DNA of 64,000 nucleotides, taken from Allosediminivita pacifica (lineage in GTDB: Bacteria; Pseudomonadota; Alphaproteobacteria; Rhodobacterales; Rhodobacteraceae). Positions within the stretch are counted from its first letter, which is position 1; every line of letters begins with the position of its first letter. Position numbers and translations under genes: made by a program. The notes under the pieces were generated by a model, which did no database searches, was not told the DNA's origin, and saw only the letters and a program-made list of their open reading frames with translations. Location of the stretch: NCBI RefSeq assembly GCF_003054175.1, contig NZ_QBKN01000005.1:1-64000 (forward strand), in the 5' to 3' direction. Positions 27,031 through 34,133 of this stretch are shown here, piece after piece.

Positions 27031-27499
27031 TTGGGTCTCCCTTGCTGGCTGCAGCGCTTATCAACGCGCGTGACCGGGCTCAGGTTGCAGGAAAGCGGGC
27101 GGAAGGGATGTCCCGGGCAGGGACATTTTTCAGGGTATGGAAGATCAAGGGGTTAGCGGGCGGCGTTTACCGGCTGGTAAGGTTGTCCCGGATTAAGGTT
27201 GTCCCGGATACAGTGGGGCGGGATGTGAGGCAGCCGAGTGCGAGGAGCACCTGGCCTTTGCTGCCCAGGGGTAGAACCTGTTGCGCGCTCACTGTTGTCG
27301 CCGACAGGTTGGACCGTGCCGGGTTGCTTCTGACGCACCGGAAATGTGACGAGGGTGGTCACTTTCTACGCGAGCTGTGGCGCTGGTAGGGTCCGCGGGA
27401 GAGGTGATCTTACCGTAACAGGCCTGCCCTGCCGTCCATGGCGGAGGATCTGGCATCGCTTGGATCGGCACGGAATGGAACCGGAATAGGAAACTTGTC
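27031..27499. other. long intergenic region with a tandem repeat
   Basis: About 470 bp between two divergent genes. It contains the 16-bp tandem duplication at 27178-27209 and little else that I can support; open frames here have no recognisable sequence and poor starts. It must hold promoters for both flanking genes. No RNA gene was recognised. Confidence 0.5.
27178..27209. repeat. perfect 16-bp tandem duplication
   Basis: The unit TAAGGTTGTCCCGGAT occurs twice, back to back and without mismatch (27178-27193 and 27194-27209). It lies about 290 bp upstream of the small membrane-protein gene and 150 bp upstream of the AI-2E family gene. It may be a recent slippage duplication or a pair of regulator sites. 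Confidence 0.9.
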
Positions 27500-27862
27500 A
27501 TGAGCGAGAGGTTCTGGGATGCGCTTGAGACAGGCGCGAAGTGGCCGCGACAGTTCGCGGATGACCTCTGGAAGATCTGGAGATGGTTCGCGGTCGGCAT
27601 CCTCGGGTTCCTTGCCTACGAAGTGGAAGGTTCGGCCGCGGCTTTCGTCTTTGGCCTCGTCATGTCCACTATCGGCGTGGCGGCCCTCGCGAGCTGGGTC
27701 TTTGGCGGGATCGACCTTGGCGTGACCGCGAAGGGACGCAGTGGGGGGCGGCTGATGGCCGTGATCCTGAGCATGGGCATCCTGCTCTTGTCGATCTACT
27801 TCGCCGTGCAGCTCTGGGCGATTTCCGTCCTGCTGGCCCTGCCGGTCTATTCGTCTGGCTAG
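27500..27862 (+). CDS. small membrane protein of unknown function
   Basis: 120 residues with a charged, Trp-rich N-terminus (FWDALETGAKWPRQ, then WKIWRWF) and three hydrophobic segments (about 29-45, 48-68, 84-108). I do not recognise the family. The ATG at 27500 follows AGGAAA at a suitable distance, and codon use is typical of the window. It stands alone, upstream of the convergent FAD-dehydrogenase gene. Confidence 0.7.
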   Translation: MSERFWDALETGAKWPRQFADDLWKIWRWFAVGILGFLAYEVEGSAAAFVFGLVMSTIGVAALASWVFGGIDLGVTAKGRSGGRLMAVILSMGILLLSIYFAVQLWAISVLLALPVYSSG

Positions 27863-27914
27863 CCATTTATCGGTGGCCGGGCCTTGATCGCCCGGCCGGC
27901 GGGGCCGATTTCCG

Positions 27915-29282
27915 CTAGGGCACCAGCTTGCCCGGGTTGAGGATGCCGGTGGGGTCGAGGGCGGCCTTGAGGGTGCCCATCACGTCCCAGGCCTCGCCAT
28001 GTTCGGCTTGCATGTAGGCGAGCTTGCCGAGGCCCACGCCGTGTTCGCCCGTCGAGGTGCCACCGAGCCGAAGCGCGCGTTCGACCATACGGCCGGAAAG
28101 CGCCTGCGCCTCGGCCAGGTCCTCGGGGCGGTCGGGATCGACCAGGAGGATGGCGTGGAAGTTGCCGTCGCCCACGTGGCCGAGGATGGGCCCGGGAATG
28201 CTGGCCGTCGCCAGATCCTCCTGCGTTTCCTCGACCGCCTCGGCCAGCCGCGAGATCGGCACGCAGATGTCGGTGATGAGCGCGCGGCTGCCCGGGCGCG
28301 AGGCGAGGATGGCGTAGTAGCCCTTGTGCCGCATGTCCCAGAGCGCGCGGCGTTCCTCGGGGCGGTCGGACCAGCGGAAGGGCGATCCGCCGTTGTCTTG
28401 GACGATCTCGGCAAAGCGTTCGGCGTCGGCGCGGACCTGTTCGGGGGCGCCGTGGAATTCCACCATGAGGTGCGGCTTTTCCTCCATGCCGGCGTTCGCG
28501 TAGCCGTTGAAGGCGCGGGCCACGGCGGCGTCGGCGAATTCGATCCGTGCCATGGGGATGCCCGACTGGATGGTTTCCATCACCGTTTCCACGGCGCCGG
28601 TGAGGCTTTCGAAGGAGGTAATGCCGGCGCTGATGGCCTCGGGCTGGGGATGCAGGCGCACCGTCATTTCGGTGACGAGACCCAGCGTGCCCTCGGAGCC
28701 GAGCATGAGCGCGGTGAGATCATAGCCGGCGGAGCTTTTGCGGGCGCGGGTGCCGGTGCGGATGACGCGACCGTCGGCCAGCACCACCTCGAGCGCCAGC
28801 ACGTTGTCGCGCATGGAGCCGTAACGCACGGTGGTGGTGCCCGAGGCGCGGGTCATGGCCATGCCGCCGAGCGAGGCATTGGCGCCGGGATCGACCGGGA
28901 AGAAGAGCCCTGTGGCGCGCAGCTCGGTGTTGAGTTCCTCGCGGGTGAGGCCAGGCTGCAGCGTGGCGTCCATGTCCTCGGGGCGGACCTCGAGCAGGCG
29001 GTTCATGCGCGAGAAGTCGACGACCAGACCGCCGTGGATCGGCTGGCTCTGGGCCTCGAGCGAGCTGCCGGCACCCCAGCCGGTGACAGGCACACCATGT
29101 GCGTGGCAGGCGGCCATGATCCGGCTGACCTCTTCGGTGGTCTCGGGGTATGCGACGGCCTCGGGCGCGGCATCGGGGAAATGCGACTCGGAACGGGCGT
29201 GGTTGGCGAGATCCGACCCGGAGGTGACGAGGCGGTTGCCGAGCAGGGAGGTGAGAGTGTCGAGGGCGTCTGGGAGGCTCAT
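27915..29282 (-). CDS. FAD-linked D-2-hydroxyacid dehydrogenase (GlcD/Dld type)
   Basis: 455-residue flavoprotein with an N-terminal FAD-binding PCMH domain (about 40-215) and a C-terminal FAD-oxidase domain. Visible motifs are GWGAGSSLEAQ, ASGTTTVRYGSMRDN, LGSEGTLGLVTE and the C-terminal histidine segment GHVGDGNFHAILL with GTSTGEHGVG. These fit D-lactate dehydrogenase (cytochrome) or glycolate oxidase subunit D; a single-gene locus favours D-lactate or a related 2-hydroxyacid. The ATG at 29282 gives the family N-terminus; its Shine-Dalgarno is weak. Electron acceptor is unknown, probably cytochrome or quinone. Confidence 0.88.
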   Translation of the reverse strand: MSLPDALDTLTSLLGNRLVTSGSDLANHARSESHFPDAAPEAVAYPETTEEVSRIMAACHAHGVPVTGWGAGSSLEAQSQPIHGGLVVDFSRMNRLLEVRPEDMDATLQPGLTREELNTELRATGLFFPVDPGANASLGGMAMTRASGTTTVRYGSMRDNVLALEVVLADGRVIRTGTRARKSSAGYDLTALMLGSEGTLGLVTEMTVRLHPQPEAISAGITSFESLTGAVETVMETIQSGIPMARIEFADAAVARAFNGYANAGMEEKPHLMVEFHGAPEQVRADAERFAEIVQDNGGSPFRWSDRPEERRALWDMRHKGYYAILASRPGSRALITDICVPISRLAEAVEETQEDLATASIPGPILGHVGDGNFHAILLVDPDRPEDLAEAQALSGRMVERALRLGGTSTGEHGVGLGKLAYMQAEHGEAWDVMGTLKAALDPTGILNPGKLVP

Positions 29283-29367
29283 GTCTGGGCTCGCGAATGT
29301 CAGGAGAAGGGCACGGCCGGCAGAGGCCGGGCGCGGCAATGCGCACCGGCCCGTGCGACCGTGAGGA

Positions 29368-29925
29368 TCAGCCGCAGCTGTAGGCGAAGACGGTCTCTTC
29401 CCGGCCCGGCAGGTGGAATTCGAGGTGGTCGAGCCGGGCGCCGTAGCTCACCAGGTCGACGGAGAAGTTGCGCAGGTCCGGCGATTCGACCTGCACGCTC
29501 TGGCCTTCGATCCGGTAGCCGGCGTCGAAGGTGCCCTGCGCGCCCTGGGCGCGCAGGACGATCCCGTAGTCGAAGGTGATCGGGTCGACGCAGCGGCCCG
29601 GCGGCGTGCCGGGCGTCAGGCGCAGCGGCTCGGGCCGCATCGTCCAGCGACCGACGAGAAAGCTGGGCGCGGCGGTGCGGACCTCGTCGTAGCCGCGGAT
29701 GTCGCGGTATTCGTCGACGTAGGCAGCAAAGCCGCGGCTTTCGCGCAGCTGGGTCAGGTAGAGTTCGGGGTCCGTCTCGCGCAGGTTGCTGAAGTAGGTC
29801 TCGGCCCGGCCGTCGAGATTGTGCAGCACGGCGAGGTAGACAGGGATCGCGACCATGGCGGCGCCGATCGACACCACCTCGATCCGGTTGGGACGGAAGT
29901 GCTGCCATCGTCTGATATTTGCCAT
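29368..29925 (-). CDS. hypothetical single-pass membrane protein
   Basis: 185 residues with a basic N-terminus and one membrane segment (about 16-36), then a probably periplasmic domain with two cysteines (one at CVDPITFDYG, one at the C-terminal YSCG) that could form a disulfide. I do not recognise the family. The ATG at 29925 is chosen because the upstream extension is arginine-rich and lies in the divergent promoter area. It is divergent from the first CLC gene. Confidence 0.65.
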   Translation of the reverse strand: MANIRRWQHFRPNRIEVVSIGAAMVAIPVYLAVLHNLDGRAETYFSNLRETDPELYLTQLRESRGFAAYVDEYRDIRGYDEVRTAAPSFLVGRWTMRPEPLRLTPGTPPGRCVDPITFDYGIVLRAQGAQGTFDAGYRIEGQSVQVESPDLRNFSVDLVSYGARLDHLEFHLPGREETVFAYSCG

Positions 29926-30098
29926 GATGCGCCGCGTCCTTTGTCCGGGGCTGCGTGCCCGCGAGAGGGGCAGCTGCGAAGCCCTTTGCATTATCTGTCG
30001 CGAGGGCGTAGCTGAGGGGCCGTCAACCCCTCGCTCCTGCCGGTCGCGCGCTTTCTATAGTCCCTGTGTTCCGGCTCTACAATTGCCGCAAGCAGAAT

Positions 30099-31865
30099 AT
30101 GACCGATACGAGTACACCTCAGCCCACCGCCGACACCCGCAACGCCTCCATCATCGAGCTTTCCCTGATCGCGGTGGGGATAGGCATCGTCACCGGGCTA
30201 GGCGCGATCCTGCTGCGCTACCTGATCGCCATTCTGCACAACCTGTTCTTTCTCGGCGTCTTCTCGTTCGAGTACGATGCGAACCTTCCCACACCGCCGT
30301 CGCCCTACGGACCGCTGGTGATCCTCGCCCCCGTGGTGGGCGGTGTGATCGTGCTGTGGCTGGTGCGGACTTTCGCGCCCGAGGCCAAGGGGCACGGCGT
30401 GCCCGAGGTGATGGACGCGATCTACTACCGCGGCGGCGTGATCCGTCCGGCTGTGGTGGCGGTGAAGTCGCTGGCCTCGGCGCTGTCGATCGGCTCGGGG
30501 GCCTCGGTCGGGCGCGAGGGGCCGATCATCCAGATCGGGTCGGGGATCGGGTCGGTGCTGGGGCGCATGTTCAACCTGCGGTCCTGGCAGGTGATCACGC
30601 TCGTGGCCGCGGGTGCCGGGGCGGGCATCGCCGCGACCTTCAACACGCCTTTGGGCGCGGTGCTCTTCGCTGTGGAGCTGATGCTGCCGGAGTTCAGCTC
30701 GCGCACGCTGCTGCCGGTGGTGCTGGCCACCGGGACCGCGACCTACGTCGGGCGGCTCGCCTTCGGGATGGCGCCGGCCTTCCTCGTGGCCGCGCACGAG
30801 CGGCCAGACGTCTTCGTGCCGCTGTCGGTGGACATGCTGCCGCTCTACGTGATCTTCGGGCTTGTCGCCGGGGTTGCGGCCTGGATGTTCGTGAAGGTGC
30901 TGTACCGCACCGAGGATTTCTTCGACGACTGGACGGCCAACCCTTACCTCAAGAACGTCGTGGGCATGCTGTCGCTCGGCATCCTGATGTACGTGATGCT
31001 GCTGACCACCGGCCAGTACCACACCGAGAGCGTGGGCTACGCCACCATCGAGGCCGTGCTGACCGGGCAGCTTGCGGCGCCCGCCTTCCTGATGCTGCTG
31101 TTCTTCCTCAAGATGATCGCCACGTCGGTGTCGCTGGGGGCCGGGGCCTCGGGCGGGGTGTTTTCGCCCTCGCTGTTCCTGGGCGCGACGCTGGGCGGCG
31201 CCTTCGGGGGTGTGCTGGACCTGATGTTCCCGCATCTCGGCTTTCATCCGGTGACCTTTGCCCTGATCGGCATGGCGGGGATCGTCGGCGCCTCGACAGG
31301 GGCGGCGCTGACCTCGATCATGATGCTTTTCGAGATGACGGGCGATTATTCGATCACGGTGGCGGCGATCATCGCGGTGGTCTGCGCGGTGGGCATCCGC
31401 CGCAGGCTGAGCGATGACGACATCTACACCACCAAGCTGAGCCGCCGGGGCCACCACATCCCGCAGGAACGCAGGTCGCACAGTTTCTCGATCCGACGGA
31501 TCCGGGACCTGATGAAGCCGGCCGTGGGCGTCTTCGAGAAATCCGAGCTCGGGGCGAGCGGGCTGGTGGATACCGAGCTTGGCGAGGATCGGAACTTTGC
31601 CGTGGTGGTCACGGGGCGGCAGCTCGAGGGTGTCGTGCGCGTGCATCCCGAGGATCCGACGCGGCGGCACGGTCCGATCATTTCGCCAGTGGGCTACGTG
31701 CAGGAGACGAGCTTCCTGCGGGCGGCGCTGACCAACATGGCCGACCGCGGGCACGCCGCTCTGCTGGTGATCCCGGCGGGGGCCACGCCCCGTCCCGAGA
31801 ACGTGGTGGGCGTGCTGACGCGCGAGGCCATCGCGGACTCGGTGCTTCGGGACTACCGCAGCTGA
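30099..31865 (+). CDS. CLC-family chloride channel/antiporter with C-terminal CBS-like domain
   Basis: 588-residue CLC protein. The pore motifs are KGHGVPE (97-103, in place of GSGIP), GREGP with gating Glu140 (138-142) and GGVFSP (352-357). The serine that helps coordinate chloride in EcClC is a histidine here, as in a known bacterial subgroup. After the membrane domain (to about 440) comes a cytoplasmic region ending in RDLMKPAVG and VGVLTREAIADSVL, which looks like a diverged CBS pair. The ATG at 30099 is preferred; a GTG 33 bases upstream is possible. A second CLC gene follows 178 bp downstream on the same strand. Confidence 0.88.
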   Translation: MTDTSTPQPTADTRNASIIELSLIAVGIGIVTGLGAILLRYLIAILHNLFFLGVFSFEYDANLPTPPSPYGPLVILAPVVGGVIVLWLVRTFAPEAKGHGVPEVMDAIYYRGGVIRPAVVAVKSLASALSIGSGASVGREGPIIQIGSGIGSVLGRMFNLRSWQVITLVAAGAGAGIAATFNTPLGAVLFAVELMLPEFSSRTLLPVVLATGTATYVGRLAFGMAPAFLVAAHERPDVFVPLSVDMLPLYVIFGLVAGVAAWMFVKVLYRTEDFFDDWTANPYLKNVVGMLSLGILMYVMLLTTGQYHTESVGYATIEAVLTGQLAAPAFLMLLFFLKMIATSVSLGAGASGGVFSPSLFLGATLGGAFGGVLDLMFPHLGFHPVTFALIGMAGIVGASTGAALTSIMMLFEMTGDYSITVAAIIAVVCAVGIRRRLSDDDIYTTKLSRRGHHIPQERRSHSFSIRRIRDLMKPAVGVFEKSELGASGLVDTELGEDRNFAVVVTGRQLEGVVRVHPEDPTRRHGPIISPVGYVQETSFLRAALTNMADRGHAALLVIPAGATPRPENVVGVLTREAIADSVLRDYRS

Positions 31866-32043
31866 GGGGGACAGGCGCGGCAGTTGCGTCGGGAAACAGG
31901 GTGGACAAGCCGCATTGCAATGATTCTACTCGGTTTCGACCACGCCGCATCGGAGGGAGCCGGGAAATCTTGAGCGTCATGCTCCAGTCCAGAGCCGTCA
32001 TTCGCAGGGCGCCCCGTCGTCCCGCAGGCGGGGCGAGGGCGCG

Positions 32044-33714
32044 ATGAGCGAGGCGCGTCAGTACCTTTCCGAGAAACAGCTCGCGGCGCTTGGACGGCTC
32101 CGGCACCGGCTGCTGGACCGGGCGCCGGCGCAGATCGGGTTCTGGTTTCTTGCGCTGCTGGTCGGCACCGGGGCGGGATTTGCTGCGCTGGGGTTCCGCA
32201 AGGCGATCGACTGGCTGCAGTCGCTGCTCTACGGCACCGAGGACGTGGCCCGCCTGCACAGCCATGCAGGCACCTTGCCCTGGTACTGGATCGTGCTGGT
32301 TCCGGCCGCCGGCGGGCTCATCGTCGGACTGATCCTGCACCGCTTCACCAAGGAGGGGCGGGTGCGTTCGGTCGCCGATGTGATCGAAAGCGCCGCACTG
32401 CACGATGCCCGCGTCGAGGGGCGGGCGGGCATCGCGTCGTTCATCGCATCCTGGATCACGTTGAGCTCGGGCGGGTCGTCCGGCCGGGAAGGCCCGGTGG
32501 TGCACATGGCGGCGCTGATCTCGAGCTGGGTGTCGAACCGGATCGGCGCCACTGGCATCTCGGCCCGCGAGCTGATGGGCTGCGCGGTGGCGGCGGCGGT
32601 CTCGGCAAGCTTCAACGCACCCATCGCCGGGGCGATCTTCGCGCTGGAACTGGTCTTGCGGCACTTCGCGATCCACGCGCTGGCGCCGATCACCATCGCC
32701 GCCGTGGCGGGCACGGTGATCAACCGCCTGGAGTTCGGCGGGCTGACGGAGTTCAGCCTCGGCACCGACAGCGCGCTGGAATTCTACATCGAGCTGCCCG
32801 CGTTCCTGATCCTCGGCCTTGTGGGCGGTATCGTGGCGGTGGTGCTGATGCGGTCGATCTTTCTGGTCGAGGACACGGGCCGGTCGCTCTGGGCCTGGAT
32901 GAAGCTGCCGCGCTGGAGCCAGCCGGCGGTCGCCGGGCTGGTGCTTGGTGTCATCGCGCTGCAGTTCCCGCATGTCATCGGTGTGGGCTACGAGACGACC
33001 ACGGCGGCGCTGACGGGGCAGCTGGTGCTGTCACAGGCAATCATCTTTGCAGTGGTCAAGACCGGCGCCACGGCGATCACCGTGGGCGGGCGCATGGGGG
33101 GCGGGGTGTTTTCGCCCTCGCTGATGCTGGGGGCGCTCACGGGGCTTGCCTTCGGCGAGATCGCCACCAGCGTCTTTCCCGAGGTGTCGGGGTCGCAGAC
33201 GCTCTATGCGCTGGCGGGCATGGGGGCGGTCGCGGCCGCGGTGCTCGGGGCGCCGATCTCGACCACGCTGATCGTCTTCGAGCTGACCGGGGACTGGCAG
33301 ACGGGGCTTGCGGTGATGGTCTCGGTATCGATGTCCACGGCACTGGCCTCGCGGCTCGTGGACCGGTCCTTCTTCCTCACGCAGCTGGAGCGCCGGGGGG
33401 TGCATATCGCTGCGGGGCCGCAGGCCTACCTGCTCTCGCTATTCCAAGTGAAGGGGGTGATGCGCGGGATGAACGACCCGGGCGCCGCCGACGAGGAAGC
33501 CTGTCTGAGGATGATCGAGCAGGAGCTTTACGTGACCACGCAGGCGACGCTCGAGACGGCGCTGCCGCGTTTCGACAGGTCGGGGGTGGCCTTCCTGCCG
33601 GTGGTGCGGATGGAGCGGGGCGCACCCGTGCTGCAGGGGGCGCTGTTCCACGTAGACGCGCTGAAGGCCTACAACCGCGCGTTGGCGGCGGCAGCTGAGG
33701 AAGAGCACGGGTGA
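32044..33714 (+). CDS. second CLC-family chloride channel/antiporter
   Basis: 556 residues, clearly a CLC but diverged from its neighbour. GREGP with gating Glu149 (147-151) and GGVFSPSL are kept. The region where GxGxP should lie (about 102-115) reads TKEGRVRSVADVIE, so the first selectivity motif is lost. The 110-residue C-terminal tail (from about 445) is soluble and ends in a CBS-like VLQGALFHVDALKAY segment. The ATG at 32044 has a GCGAGGGCG upstream. Sequence differences argue against a recent duplication of the upstream gene. Confidence 0.87.
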   Translation: MSEARQYLSEKQLAALGRLRHRLLDRAPAQIGFWFLALLVGTGAGFAALGFRKAIDWLQSLLYGTEDVARLHSHAGTLPWYWIVLVPAAGGLIVGLILHRFTKEGRVRSVADVIESAALHDARVEGRAGIASFIASWITLSSGGSSGREGPVVHMAALISSWVSNRIGATGISARELMGCAVAAAVSASFNAPIAGAIFALELVLRHFAIHALAPITIAAVAGTVINRLEFGGLTEFSLGTDSALEFYIELPAFLILGLVGGIVAVVLMRSIFLVEDTGRSLWAWMKLPRWSQPAVAGLVLGVIALQFPHVIGVGYETTTAALTGQLVLSQAIIFAVVKTGATAITVGGRMGGGVFSPSLMLGALTGLAFGEIATSVFPEVSGSQTLYALAGMGAVAAAVLGAPISTTLIVFELTGDWQTGLAVMVSVSMSTALASRLVDRSFFLTQLERRGVHIAAGPQAYLLSLFQVKGVMRGMNDPGAADEEACLRMIEQELYVTTQATLETALPRFDRSGVAFLPVVRMERGAPVLQGALFHVDALKAYNRALAAAAEEEHG

Positions 33715-33869
33715 TGACGCAACGGTAGGTGTTTCACTCGGAACCTGTGGGCGCCGTGTGTGTTCATCGGCGATAAGGCGGTTCCGTACAGGCGGCTTGT
33801 GTACTTTTGCAGTGTGCGTAGCGCGACGTTGGTGGACCGGCGCAGAAGGCCCAGCCAACGGAGTTCAAG

Positions 33870-34037
33870 ATGAGGCTACCTTTCCGGATTTTCCGTTGTG
33901 GCGCATGCAATTACGACATGCGCTACGGAACATCGACATGCAGATACTGCTTCAAGGAAACGCCGTTGCGCAACCGTCTCTGGATGCCGCCGCTGGTTGC
34001 GGCCATGGCGATCGGGTTGGTGATGGCTGTCGCCTAG
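33870..34037 (+). CDS. 55-residue zinc-ribbon membrane microprotein
   Basis: An ATG at 33870, preceded by a CGGAG site 7 bases upstream, opens a 55-codon frame ending in TAG. Residues 10-27 contain two CxxC knuckles (Cys10, Cys13, Cys24, Cys27), a compact zinc-ribbon layout. A basic/aromatic stretch (RNRLW) and one hydrophobic segment (about 39-55) follow, running to the C-terminus. It looks like a tail-anchored inner-membrane protein with a cytoplasmic zinc knuckle. I do not recognise a family. It sits between the second CLC gene and the convergent secreted-protein gene. Confidence 0.65.
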   Translation: MRLPFRIFRCGACNYDMRYGTSTCRYCFKETPLRNRLWMPPLVAAMAIGLVMAVA

Positions 34038-34133
34038 CCTTGGGGTCGGTCTCTCGGCGGAGTCCGTCAGGGGAGTTCGGTAGTGCGATGCGAGGGGCGG
34101 GCGAACCCGCCCCCGATCTTTTTCTTAGGTTTC

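Noticed and set aside
27042-27389. Possible 115-residue gene in the long intergenic region
   Set aside because: It has no clear ribosome-binding site, runs across the tandem repeat, and its sequence resembles no protein I know.
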